DNA of 64,000 nt from Streptomyces sp. ADI95-17. GTDB lineage: Bacteria; Actinomycetota; Actinomycetes; Streptomycetales; Streptomycetaceae. This document shows, in pieces, positions 42,796-51,442 of the stretch; position 1 is the first letter of the stretch, and each line of letters starts with the position of its first letter. The position numbers and the translations under genes are program-made. The stretch is from positions 788,894 to 852,893 of the forward strand of contig NZ_ML123044.1 in NCBI RefSeq assembly GCF_003846175.1, in the 5' to 3' direction. The notes beneath the pieces are model-generated. The model did not search any database. It was given only the letters and a program-made list of their open reading frames with translations, and was not told the origin of the DNA.

Positions 42796-44913
42796 GTGAC
42801 GCCGCCCGTGAGCCGTACCCGGATATCCATACCGGGCCGGGCCCTGCTCACCGTACTGACGGCGGTGTGCTGGCTGGCCCTCCCCGCAGCGCTGACCGCC
42901 CGCGCCGACGATCCCGTCACGCTGTCCCGGGACGGTCAGATCACCGACAAGGTGGGGGCGCTCGGAGACCGCAGGGACCAGGTGCGCTCGGCACTCGACC
43001 GGCTGTACGCGGACCGCCGTGTACAGCTCTTCGTCGTGTACGTACGGGACTTCTCCGGCCGGTCCGCGCAGAGCTGGGCCGATGCGACGGCCGACCGCAA
43101 CGGCCTCGGCCGCGACGACGTCCTGCTCGCGGTCGCCACCCACGACCGGCAGTACGCGTACACCGTCGAGCAGGGCTCCCGCCTGACCGACTCCCAGCTC
43201 CAGGACGTGGCGAGCACCGCGATCGAGCCTGCGCTCAGGGAGCACGACTGGGCCGGCGCGGCGATCGGCGCGGCGGACGGGTACTCCGCCGTACTGGCGG
43301 GCAGGCCCGTGCCCACCCCGGCCGTCACTCCCGGCGCCGCCGATCCCGGCGGCGGCTCCGGCGGTACCAGCACCGGGGACCTGATTCTTCCGGTGGTCGT
43401 CGTCGGCGGGGCCGCCGCGGCGGCCGGCTACGCGTACACCCGGCGCAGGCGGCGCGCCACGACCCGCACCACGCCCGGCGCGAAGGGCTGGGGCCCGGCC
43501 TCGCCCGGCGGGGCGCCCGAGCCGGCGCCGCTGCCGGAGCTCGACGCCCGCGCGAAGGAGGCACTGGTGGACACCGATGACGCGGTGCGCACCAGCGAGG
43601 AGGAACTGGGTTTCGCCACCGCCCAGTTCGGCGAGGAGGCCGCGGCCCCGTTCACGGAGGCCGTCGGGTACGCGAAGGGCGAGCTGACGGCCGCGTTCCG
43701 GCTGCGGCAGCAGCTGGACGACGCCTTTCCCGAGGACGAGCCGACCAGGCGCCGGATGCTGGACGAGATCATCAGCCGCTGCGCGGACGCGGGCGGCCGG
43801 CTGGACGCCGTGTCCGAGGACTTCGACCGGCTGCGTGCCCTGGAGGCCGACGCTCCGCGGGCCCTGGCCACGGCCGAGGCCGCGTTCCGGGCTCTCGCCG
43901 GTCGGGTCGCGGCGGCCGAGGCCACCCTGGCCACGATGCGCGAGGAGTACGCGGAGTCGGCCTTCGCGGCGGTCGCCGGCGACATCGAGCAGGCCAAGGA
44001 CCGGCTGGTCTTCGCCACGTCGAGCCTCAACCGGGGACGGCAGTCGGTGGACAGCGCCAGCAACTCGGCGGCGGCGGTGTACATCCGGGCCACCGAGGGC
44101 GCCGTCGACCAGGCGACCACCCTCGTGGACGCGGTGGAGCGGCGCAGCCGGGAACTCTCGGAGGCGGCGGGGCGGCTGCCCGCCGCCCTCACCGAGACGG
44201 AGACCGATCTGGCCGATGCGGGCGGGCTGCTGGAGGGTGCCGGGGACGGTGCGCCGACCGCGGACCTGCGGGGCCGGATCGCCCGCGCGAAGTCGGTGAT
44301 CGGCGATGTGCGGGCCCAGACGCAGGCCGGCCCGTACGACCCGATCGACGCGCTGCGCAGGGTGGAGGAGGCCGACGCGGCGCTGGACGCGGCGCTGGCC
44401 GGAGTCCGCGAGCGGGAGCAGGGCGACCGGCGGGCGCTGTCGCTCCTGGACGGTGCGGTGCTCACCGCGCGTTCGGCGATCGCCGCGGCGGCCGACTTCA
44501 TCACCACGAACCGGGGGGCGGTGGGCAGCCAGGCCCGGACCCGGCTGGCGGAGGCCCAGCGGCGGCTGGACCGGTCCCGAGAGCTGGCCGGGTCGAAGGA
44601 TCCGCAGGGGGCGCTGGCCGAGGCGCAGCAGGCGGATTCGCTGGCGGGTCAGGCCCGGAGCCTGGCCGAACAGGACGTGCGCTCGTACGGGAACCGGAAC
44701 GGTCCGGGCGGTGCGCGGGGAACGGGCGGCGGCGTCGGCGGCGCGGTGCTCGGCGGCATCATCCTCGGCGGCCTGCTGGGCGGCGGGGGGACGCGGGGTG
44801 GCGGCGTGTACGGCGGAGGGTTCGGTGGCGGGGGACACGGAGGGGCCGCCGGGCCGGGCAGCTTCGGCGGCGGGGGGACCCGCGGCCGCCGCGGGGGCGG
44901 CGGCCGTTTCTGA
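42796..44913 (+). CDS. TPM-domain membrane protein with coiled-coil body and Gly-rich tail
   Basis: About 705 aa from a GTG at 42796; starts at 42733 or 42808 are also possible and none has a good ribosome site. A signal-type helix (GRALLTVLTAVCWLALPAAL) is followed by a TPM domain (ITDKVGALGDRRDQVRSALD; VYVRDFSGRSAQSWADATAD; DDVLLAVATHDRQYAYTVEQ). A second membrane helix (LILPVVVVGGAAAAAGYAYT), a long charged helical region of about 400 residues and a C-terminal tail of Gly-rich repeats ending RGRRGGGGRF come after. It is 90 bp upstream of pspA on the same strand, so both may act in envelope maintenance (inference). Confidence 0.8.
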   Translation: MTPPVSRTRISIPGRALLTVLTAVCWLALPAALTARADDPVTLSRDGQITDKVGALGDRRDQVRSALDRLYADRRVQLFVVYVRDFSGRSAQSWADATADRNGLGRDDVLLAVATHDRQYAYTVEQGSRLTDSQLQDVASTAIEPALREHDWAGAAIGAADGYSAVLAGRPVPTPAVTPGAADPGGGSGGTSTGDLILPVVVVGGAAAAAGYAYTRRRRRATTRTTPGAKGWGPASPGGAPEPAPLPELDARAKEALVDTDDAVRTSEEELGFATAQFGEEAAAPFTEAVGYAKGELTAAFRLRQQLDDAFPEDEPTRRRMLDEIISRCADAGGRLDAVSEDFDRLRALEADAPRALATAEAAFRALAGRVAAAEATLATMREEYAESAFAAVAGDIEQAKDRLVFATSSLNRGRQSVDSASNSAAAVYIRATEGAVDQATTLVDAVERRSRELSEAAGRLPAALTETETDLADAGGLLEGAGDGAPTADLRGRIARAKSVIGDVRAQTQAGPYDPIDALRRVEEADAALDAALAGVREREQGDRRALSLLDGAVLTARSAIAAAADFITTNRGAVGSQARTRLAEAQRRLDRSRELAGSKDPQGALAEAQQADSLAGQARSLAEQDVRSYGNRNGPGGARGTGGGVGGAVLGGIILGGLLGGGGTRGGGVYGGGFGGGGHGGAAGPGSFGGGGTRGRRGGGGRF

Positions 44914-45003
44914 GCCGGCCGGGGGGAGACGGCACAAGGCCTCGCTCGCAGCTTCATCGACAGGGATTCACCCGGGGAACCGCACTCGTACAAGGAGAGG
45001 TCC

Positions 45004-45714
45004 ATGACCAAGCAGACCATTCTCGGCCGCGTCACCCAGTTGGCGAAGGCCAACATCAACGCGCTGCTCGATCAGGCCGAGGATCCGCAGAAGATGCTGG
45101 ACCAGCTGATCCGCGAGTACACGGCCAACATCTCGGAGGCCGAGCAGGCGGTCGCCACGACCATCGGCAATCTGCGGCTGATGGAACAGGACCACCAGGA
45201 GGATGTGGACGCGGCGAAGGAGTGGGGCGGCAAGGCGCTCGCCGCGAGCCGCAAGGCCGACGAGCTGCGGGCGGCCGGGTCGGCGGCGGAGGCGGACAAG
45301 TTCGACAACCTGGCCAAGGTGGCGCTCGGCCGTCAGCTGCGCTCGGAGAAGGAGGCGCGGGCGGCGGAGCCGACCATCGCCTCGCAGACCGAGGTGGTGG
45401 ACCGGCTGAAGTCGGGCCTGGACCAGATGAAGACCAAGCTGTCGGAGCTGAAGGCCAAGCGGGACGAGCTGGTGGCCCGCGCCAAGTCCGCCGAGGCGCA
45501 GAACCGGATGATGGACTCCGTCAAGAGCATCGATGTGCTCGACCCGACCAGTGAGCTCAGCCGGTTCGAGGACAAGGTGCGGCGCGAGGAGGCGAAGGCG
45601 CTGGGCAAGCAGGAGCTGGCCGCTTCGTCCCTGGACGCCCAGTTCGAGCAGCTGGACAGCCTGGGCGACAGCGCCGAGGTCGAGGCCCGGCTGGCCGCGC
45701 TGAAGGCGGCCTGA
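45004..45714 (+). CDS. pspA: PspA/IM30 family membrane-stress protein
   Basis: A 236-aa protein, almost wholly helical. It begins MTKQTILGRVTQLAKANINA, and GGAGAGG supports the ATG. The PspA signature is LLDQAEDPQKMLDQLIREY, followed by long coiled coil (KSGLDQMKTKLSELKAKRDE) and a C-terminal DSLGDSAEVEARLAALKAA. PspA proteins bind the inner face of the membrane and form ESCRT-III-like assemblies under envelope stress. No sigma-54-type PspF context exists here. Confidence 0.92.
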   Translation: MTKQTILGRVTQLAKANINALLDQAEDPQKMLDQLIREYTANISEAEQAVATTIGNLRLMEQDHQEDVDAAKEWGGKALAASRKADELRAAGSAAEADKFDNLAKVALGRQLRSEKEARAAEPTIASQTEVVDRLKSGLDQMKTKLSELKAKRDELVARAKSAEAQNRMMDSVKSIDVLDPTSELSRFEDKVRREEAKALGKQELAASSLDAQFEQLDSLGDSAEVEARLAALKAA

Positions 45715-45733
45715 AAGCGGCCCGGCAGCCGGG

Positions 45734-48298
45734 TCAGTACATGCTCAGCAGCTGGTCGACCGAGAGCTCGGCGGCCGGCTCGCCGTCCGGCAGGGCCAGT
45801 TCGAACCAGACGGTCTTGCCGCGCGGGGTCCGCCTCGATCCCCAGGCCACGCTCAGCAGCCCGACCAGCTGGAGCCCGCGCCCGCCCTCGTCGGTGTCGC
45901 GGGCCCGCCGTCGCCGGGGCTGGACGAGCCCGGCGTCCCACACCTCGCAGACGAGGGTGCGGTCGCGCAGCAGTCTGAGCCGGATCTCGCCCTCCCCGTA
46001 CCGCAGGGCGTTGGTGACCAGCTCGCTGACCAGCAGTTCGGTGGTGTCCACCAGATCGTCCAGGCCCCAGGCGAGCAGCCGGCCACGGGCCAGTTCGCGG
46101 GCGCGGCCCACGGAGCGGGGTTCGCGGGGCAGCCGCCAGTCGCCGACCGCGTCGGCCGGCAGCCCCTGGATACGGGCCACCAGCAGGGCGATGTCGTCCT
46201 CGCCGTGTCCGGTGTCGAGGGTGGTCAGTACGTGGTCGCAGACGTCCTCGATCGGCCGTTCCGGTTCGACGAGCGCGGCGCGCAGGGCTTGGAGACCTTC
46301 GTCGAGCGGGTGGTCGCGTGACTCGACGAGCCCGTCCGTGTAGAGGGCGAGCAGGGAGCCCTCCTTCAGCTCGACCTCGACCTCCTCGAAGGGTTCGCCG
46401 CCGACGCCGAGCGGCATGCCGGGCGGCACGTCGAGCAGCAGGGCGGCCTCGCCGGGTTCGACGACGGCGGGCGGGAGGTGGCCCGCGTTGGCGAAGGTGC
46501 AGCGCCGGGTGACCGGGTCGTAGACCGCGTACACGCAGGTCGCCAGGTAGACCTCGGAGAGATCCGCCTCCCGGGACTTGTGGGCGGCCCGCGAGGGCCA
46601 CTGGGTGCCGCCGCCGGAGGCGTTGGAGCCGCCGGGTGTGCCGAGTCCGCGGGCGACCTCGTCGAGCGCGGAGAGCACCTCGGCAGGTTCCAGGTCCAGC
46701 AGGGCCAGGGTCCGTACGGCGGTGCGCAGTTCGCCCATCGCGACGGCGGCCCGCAGTCCGCGGCCCATGACGTCGCCGACGACGAGAGCGGTGCGGTGGC
46801 CGGGGAGTTCGATCACGTCGAACCAGTCGCCGCCCACCTCGGTGGCCGTGTTGCCGGGCAGGTAGCGGCAGGCGATGTCGAGGCCTGCGGCCACCGGGTC
46901 GCCGGGCGGCAGCAGGCTGCGCTGGAGGATCAGCGCGCGTTCGTGCTCGCGCCGGTAGAGGCGGGCGTTGTCGATGCAGACCGCGGCGCGGGCGGCGAGT
47001 TCGGTGGCCAGGGCCCGGTCCCGCTCGCCGAAGGGTTCGCTGCCCTTGGTGCGGGAGAACTGCACGAGACCGACCACCGTGTCGTGGGCGACCATCGGTA
47101 CGGCGAGCGTGGACTGCACGAAGCCCCGGTCGTCGCCGGGCACGTCCTCGACGTGGCCGGTGCGCAACGCGATGGCGCACGGTGAGTTGAACGAGAACCG
47201 GTGTACGGAGCCGAGCTCGGGCGAGCCGGTCTCCGCGGCGGTGTCGGGCAGGGCGTCCGCCACCGCGCTGGCCAGGGCGACGCGGCGCAGTTCGGCGGAG
47301 CCGCCGACGGATACCTGACGGAGCGAGTCCCAGCTGCCGGGCGGCGCGTCGTCGCCGGTGAGCAGCCCCTGATAGAGGTCGACGGAGGCGAGGTCGCAGA
47401 AGCCGGGCACGGCGACGTCGAGGAGTTCGCGGGCGGTGGTCTCCAGGTCCAGGGAGTTGCCGATCCGGGCGCCGGCCTCGTTGAGCAGCGCGAGGTTGCG
47501 GCGGGCGCTGGCGGCCTCGCGGGCGGCGATGTGCCTGCGGGTGACATCGGTGGCCAGCCCGGCGACGCCGATGGGGCGGCCGGATCCGCTGTGCACGCGG
47601 TAGAGGTTCATGGACCAGTGGCGGCTGCCGGGTTCGCCGGGTGCGGTGCCGACTATCCGGAGATCGGTGACGGACGTTCCGGTCGCCAGTACGCGTTCGA
47701 TGGTGGCGGTGAGCCGGTCGGCCTCGGAGCCGGAGAGATAGTCCTCGACGGTGCGGCCGCGGTGGTCCTCGGCCCGGCCGCCGAAGACGGTGGCGAAGCG
47801 CTGGTTGGCGCGGATCACCGCGAGGTCGGTACCGAACAGCACGAAGCCGAAGGGAGATTGGCCAAATATTGCCTGTGACGCGGCGAGGTCCGTCTCGATG
47901 TGGCGCAGTGCCCGGACGTCCACGACGATGCAGAGCGCGGCCCGTTCCCCGCCGGCCGTCTCGCTCGGCATCACATAGATCTCGGCAAGCCCCTGCACCG
48001 CCTCCTCGCCGGGTATCCGGAAGGGGACGAGGCCCGTCCACTCCCGGCCGTCGAGGATCTCGCCGACCGTGCGGCGGCCGTCCGTACGCAGTTCGGCGGG
48101 CAGGAATGCCTCGACCGGGTCCATGCCCACCGCTCTGTCCGCGGCAATGCCGAAGAGGCCGGCGGCCCGGCGGCTCCACTGCTCGATCAGGCCATCGGGG
48201 CCGATCGAGAAGGAGGCGACCCTGATGTAGTCGTAGATCGAGCCAGGCGGGCTGCTCTGCCACACGATGTCGCCCGCTGTCCCAGGTATTTCGCTCAC
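45734..48298 (-). CDS. PAS-GAF-SpoIIE phosphatase with C-terminal HATPase (anti-sigma-like) domain
   Basis: An 854-aa cytoplasmic regulator. Domain order: PAS about 25-130 (ASFSIGPDGLIEQWSRRAAG), second PAS about 135-255 (FGQSPFGFVLFGTDLAVIRA), GAF about 265-445, SpoIIE/PP2C about 460-690 (GLDIACRYLPGNTATEVGGD; LVVGDVMGRGLRAAVAMGEL; CTFANAGHLPPAVV; SLLALYTDGLVESRDHPLDE), and HATPase about 715-840 (LLVSELVTNALRYGEGEIRL; EGGRGLQLVGLLSVAWGSRR). Such proteins dephosphorylate anti-anti-sigma partners and can bind ATP like RsbW kinases. The signal it senses is unknown. Convergent with pspA, 19 bp apart. Confidence 0.93.
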   Translation of the reverse strand: MSEIPGTAGDIVWQSSPPGSIYDYIRVASFSIGPDGLIEQWSRRAAGLFGIAADRAVGMDPVEAFLPAELRTDGRRTVGEILDGREWTGLVPFRIPGEEAVQGLAEIYVMPSETAGGERAALCIVVDVRALRHIETDLAASQAIFGQSPFGFVLFGTDLAVIRANQRFATVFGGRAEDHRGRTVEDYLSGSEADRLTATIERVLATGTSVTDLRIVGTAPGEPGSRHWSMNLYRVHSGSGRPIGVAGLATDVTRRHIAAREAASARRNLALLNEAGARIGNSLDLETTARELLDVAVPGFCDLASVDLYQGLLTGDDAPPGSWDSLRQVSVGGSAELRRVALASAVADALPDTAAETGSPELGSVHRFSFNSPCAIALRTGHVEDVPGDDRGFVQSTLAVPMVAHDTVVGLVQFSRTKGSEPFGERDRALATELAARAAVCIDNARLYRREHERALILQRSLLPPGDPVAAGLDIACRYLPGNTATEVGGDWFDVIELPGHRTALVVGDVMGRGLRAAVAMGELRTAVRTLALLDLEPAEVLSALDEVARGLGTPGGSNASGGGTQWPSRAAHKSREADLSEVYLATCVYAVYDPVTRRCTFANAGHLPPAVVEPGEAALLLDVPPGMPLGVGGEPFEEVEVELKEGSLLALYTDGLVESRDHPLDEGLQALRAALVEPERPIEDVCDHVLTTLDTGHGEDDIALLVARIQGLPADAVGDWRLPREPRSVGRARELARGRLLAWGLDDLVDTTELLVSELVTNALRYGEGEIRLRLLRDRTLVCEVWDAGLVQPRRRRARDTDEGGRGLQLVGLLSVAWGSRRTPRGKTVWFELALPDGEPAAELSVDQLLSMY

Positions 48299-48456
48299 GC
48301 GACCGTCCCCTCCAGCTCACACACCGGACCGGTCATGCCCGCAGTATTCAGCACTCCGGCCCCAACCGACACGGCGTTCACGATCACAGCACGGTCTCAG
48401 TCCCTTTCAGCCAGCTTCTGGCCGACCCGGTGATCGCTGTCCGTCCCACCCCACTC

Positions 48457-48936
48457 CTAACCAGGCAGGGCCAGCTCGAACCACACGGTCTTGCCGGTCT
48501 TTCCGCGCCGGGTCCCCCAGCGGCGGGCGGAACACGCCACCAGCTGCAGCCCTCTGCCCCCTTCGTCCTCCGGTCCCGCCATACGCTCGGTGGGCGGATC
48601 CGGAAGCGGATCGGAGACTTCCACGAGCAGTCCAGGATGGGCGGAGGGGCCGTCACCGTTGAGATGAGGGCGTACCAGACGCACGCCGATGGGCCCAGAT
48701 GTATAGCGCATCGAGTTGGTGACCAACTCGCTGACCAGCAGAACCGTCACATCCCCGACCGCCGCGTCGAGCCCCCAGGCGCTCAACGCCCCGTGGACCG
48801 CATGCCGCGCGGACCGCACGGCGCCCGGCTCAGCCGGAAAGGTCCACTCGGCGCAGTCGCCTTCACTGTCGATCACGCCGATCACTTCCCAAGACCAGCA
48901 GCGGGGAACACCCTGTTTACAAGGGTCATTCAGCAC
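48457..48936 (-). CDS. Stand-alone HATPase anti-sigma-like ATP-binding protein
   Basis: Up to 159 aa. The N-box is LLVSELVTNSMRY and the G-box region EDEGGRGLQLVACSARRWGT; the end GKTGKTVWFELALPG mirrors the C-terminus of the neighbouring SpoIIE protein. The GTG at 48936 has no clear ribosome site, and a GTG about 17 codons later (after CTTGGGAA) may be the true start. Such RsbW-like proteins are numerous in Streptomyces. Its placement just upstream of the SpoIIE gene on the same strand suggests a functional pair. Confidence 0.85.
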   Translation of the reverse strand: MLNDPCKQGVPRCWSWEVIGVIDSEGDCAEWTFPAEPGAVRSARHAVHGALSAWGLDAAVGDVTVLLVSELVTNSMRYTSGPIGVRLVRPHLNGDGPSAHPGLLVEVSDPLPDPPTERMAGPEDEGGRGLQLVACSARRWGTRRGKTGKTVWFELALPG

Positions 48937-49187
48937 ATACCCGATATTCGGGTTGAACTACCGCCAGGATCGACACGTGGGGCGTACGGGTGTATGGCCG
49001 CGCGCACGAACAGATGTGCCCGGGTAGAAGGGGCGCACGAGGCCACGGTCACGCGCTGCCGCCTTGGCGCCTGCCCCGGTCGACCACCCCCGGCGCCCCC
49101 GCGTACGGGCCAACTCCCGCACGGCTTCCGCCCTGTTCGGGCCGCCGGCGCGAACGGGTGAGACAGAACGGCGCGGGGCAGGGTGGC
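48937..49187. other. Intergenic region
   Basis: About 250 bp between two minus-strand genes; it should contain the promoter of the HATPase gene (48936). Frames here have no family features. Confidence 0.4.
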
Positions 49188-49589
49188 TCAGGCCAGCGCG
49201 CCCGAGGCCTTGAGGTCGTCGAAGAGCAGTTGGTCGACCGGAGGGACGAGCGGGCGGTCGGCGTAGGAGAACCACGCCATCTCCTCGATCTCGCTGCTGA
49301 CGGTCAGCGTCCCCCGGTACTCGCCGGCGTAACAGCTCATGCGCACGACCACGCCGTCCGGATGGCCGTGCGCCTGCGCCTCGTACGTACCCATGTGGGA
49401 CACCGTCGCGGGGAGGATGGCCACGGCCAGCTCCTCCTCGACCTCGCGCAGCAGGGTCTGCAGGTCGGTCTCCCGGCCCTCCCGCTTGCCGCCGGGGATG
49501 TAGAAGACGTCCTTCCCCCTCGGTCGCGCGCAGAGAATCCTGCCGTTCTCCACCCGCACCCATGCCACCGTGTCGATCAGGACCGACAT
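49188..49589 (-). CDS. NUDIX hydrolase
   Basis: A 133-aa protein from the ATG at 49589 (MSVLIDTVAWVRVENGRILC), with AAGGCGGAG upstream; an ATG six codons earlier is possible. The Nudix box is readable as GGKREGRETDLQTLLREVEE plus EL, with the GX5EX7REVXEEL pattern intact. It begins VAWVRVENGRILCARPRGKD and has PGGKREG after the strand FYIP, so it likely removes a nucleoside-diphosphate-linked compound. Confidence 0.9.
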   Translation of the reverse strand: MSVLIDTVAWVRVENGRILCARPRGKDVFYIPGGKREGRETDLQTLLREVEEELAVAILPATVSHMGTYEAQAHGHPDGVVVRMSCYAGEYRGTLTVSSEIEEMAWFSYADRPLVPPVDQLLFDDLKASGALA

Positions 49590-49760
49590 CACTCCGCCTT
49601 CGTTCATCCGCAACCCGGTCGGACCGACCCTAGCCGGACGGCCGGCGCGGCCGACGGGCGCGGGCGCAGGCAGCGGCGGGCACAGGCGGCGGCCGGTGAA
49701 CGCGGGCACGGGTACGCGCCGGAGCGCGATCACCGCCCCGCCGCACTCCTCGCGCTCGCG

Positions 49761-49943
49761 CTACGGCCGGGCGCTCTGCCCGACGCGCTCCACCCAATAG
49801 AGCTGCTCGTGGCCGTGCTCATCGAGCTTGTCGGCGATCTTCTGGGCCTCGCCCTGCGTGGCATACCTGCCGACGCGATAGCGATTGCCGTTGTCGTCCT
49901 GCCTTATCACCAGCCACGGGAGCACGGCACCGCTGTCGCTCAT
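49761..49943 (-). CDS. Small SPOR-like repeat protein (60 aa)
   Basis: A 60-aa protein from the ATG at 49943 (MSDSGAVLPWLVIRQDDNGN); GGGAGGG lies just upstream. An ATG at 49961 also has a good site and would add six residues. The sequence RYRVGRYATQGEAQKIADKL followed by LYWVERV resembles one SPOR peptidoglycan-binding repeat. It has no signal peptide. Small proteins of this kind are common in Streptomyces; function unknown. Confidence 0.7.
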   Translation of the reverse strand: MSDSGAVLPWLVIRQDDNGNRYRVGRYATQGEAQKIADKLDEHGHEQLYWVERVGQSARP

Positions 49944-50157
49944 CGCGTCCCTCCCGAGCATTGCGCCCCTCCCTCGAACAGCGTGCACGTCAGTAAAGAT
50001 CCCCAGGAAACCGCAGTACGCATATGCCTGAGCGTACGCCTGACCTTTACTCAACGGATACGTAATTACACAAAGAGATACGGATCCGGCCGACAAGAGG
50101 GGGCGCACCCGACTGGATGCGCCCCTCCGTGCCCGTAGCGCCGCCATCGACACCGGA

Positions 50158-50185
50158 AAGCCCGGCCGGTGCACCGGCCGGGCTT
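50158..50185. terminator. Perfect 28-bp palindrome, terminator-like
   Basis: The arms AAGCCCGGCCGGTG and CACCGGCCGGGCTT (50158-50171, 50172-50185) meet with no spacer. A second hairpin with 13-bp arms lies at 50190-50202 and 50215-50227. They separate the GntR transcript (minus strand, ending at 50349) from the SPOR gene. Confidence 0.65.
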
Positions 50186-50242
50186 CGGTTCCGCCCTCCG
50201 GTGCGCGGACACGGACCGGAGGGCGGAAGGCAGGATCGGGAC

Positions 50243-50356
50243 ATGACAATCAAATGGGACCGGAAATCACCTTCCGGTCACGAGAACCGGCCGGGCATCG
50301 GCCCGGAGCCGACGACACCGGACGGCGTCCGCCGCGCACCGGCACCGCTCACCTGA
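50243..50356 (+). CDS. Possible 37-aa small protein
   Basis: ATG at 50243 opens a 37-codon frame (MTIKWDRKSPSGHENRPGIG) ending at TGA, overlapping the convergent GntR stop by 8 bp. It is Pro/Gly/Arg-rich at the end and only a weak ribosome site precedes it. It may be chance. Confidence 0.25.
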   Translation: MTIKWDRKSPSGHENRPGIGPEPTTPDGVRRAPAPLT

Positions 50357-51101
50357 CCGGAAGGTGGTACGCGACCCGGTAGCGATCGGCGGGCACCACC
50401 ACGTCCGCCGTCTCGACCGGGCGGCCCGACGCGTAGTACGTCCGCTCGATGACCATCACCACATGCCCCGGCACACCACCGAGCGCCAGGAGCTCCTCCG
50501 CCAGCCCCGGACGCGCACCGACCTGCTCGGCCACGTTGTCCACGACGACGTCGATCGCGGCCATCCGCTCGACCACCCCGCAGCCGCCCAACGGACCCTC
50601 CTCCGGCAGCATCACCGGCGTACGCCCCGTCACGGCGAGCGGCTCCCAGGAGGTGGAGAGCATCATCGGCTCCCCGGCCTCGCGGAAGGTGTACCTCGTC
50701 CGCATCACCCGGTCGCCCGGCTCGACACCCAGGCGCTCGGCGATCTCGGCGCTCGCCCCCTCCTGTTCGCTGCGGGACTCCCACGTCCCGTGCACCCCCT
50801 CCGCCGTCTGCTCCTGGCGGAACGGACTGGCGCCGGCCGCGGACCGGTATCCGGAGCGGGCGATCCGCCGCGGGACCGGGCGCTCGCGCACATAGGTGCC
50901 GGAACCGGAACGCCCCTCCACCAGACCCTCGGCCATCAACACCTTTCGCGCCTCCAGCGCGACGGTGTCCGAGACTCCGTACTCCTCGCGGATACGGGCC
51001 TGCGAAGGCAGGCGCGTATGCGGCGGCAGCGAACCGTTGACGATCTTCTCTCGCAGATCGCTTGCAACGCGCAGATACGCGGGCTGCTCACCGAAAGTCA
51101 C
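50349..51101 (-). CDS. GntR/HutC-family transcriptional regulator with UTRA domain
   Basis: A 250-aa regulator from the GTG at 51101 (MTFGEQPAYLRVASDLREKI), with GGGAG seven bases upstream. The winged helix occupies residues about 8-72 (LPSQARIREEYGVSDTVALE; GLVEGRSGSGTYVRERP). The UTRA ligand domain follows (DRVMRTRYTFREAGEPMMLS; RTYYASGRPVETADVVVPAD). A 15-bp palindrome at 51140-51154 upstream is a probable operator. The effector is unknown; the HutC group often senses sugar phosphates or amino-acid products. Confidence 0.9.
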   Translation of the reverse strand: MTFGEQPAYLRVASDLREKIVNGSLPPHTRLPSQARIREEYGVSDTVALEARKVLMAEGLVEGRSGSGTYVRERPVPRRIARSGYRSAAGASPFRQEQTAEGVHGTWESRSEQEGASAEIAERLGVEPGDRVMRTRYTFREAGEPMMLSTSWEPLAVTGRTPVMLPEEGPLGGCGVVERMAAIDVVVDNVAEQVGARPGLAEELLALGGVPGHVVMVIERTYYASGRPVETADVVVPADRYRVAYHLPVR

Positions 51102-51139
51102 AGGCCACTCCCAACAGGTTGACAGTCTGCAACAGCCTG

Positions 51140-51154
51140 ACAACCGTCGGTTGT
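51140..51154. promoter_or_regulatory. 15-bp palindrome upstream of gntR, likely operator
   Basis: ACAACCG-T-CGGTTGT is a perfect palindrome about 40 bp upstream of the GTG, in a stretch with further CAAC/GTTG half sites (for example near 51113-51135). GntR-family dimers bind sites of this kind. Confidence 0.55.
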
Positions 51155-51362
51155 GAACCGCAAGTGCAGGCCAAAGATTCACCCGAAGTGATGATTCACC
51201 ATGCCCTTGCGCATATCCGGCCGTCGGCCACCAGAGGGTTCTCAGCTCTTCTCACGCCTCCTCCCCTCGTCCGGTTCACCGCAATCGCGTTCGCCTTCTC
51301 CCCCGTAGCGCCGCTCTTCCTCCGCACGGCCACGCTCTTCCCGCAGGGACCCGTACAGGCGA

Positions 51363-51392
51363 GTGGGGCGGCTGCCGAAGCAGCCGCCCCAC
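51363..51392 (-). terminator. Terminator downstream of subtilisin gene
   Basis: A 12-bp perfect stem (GTGGGGCGGCTG at 51363-51374 with its complement at 51381-51392) and loop CCGAAG, about 50 bp past the stop at 51443. Confidence 0.75.
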
Positions 51393-51442
51393 AGGCTCAG
51401 CACGTCAGGTACGTACGGTTCTCGTCAGAACCGCCGGGGCCG

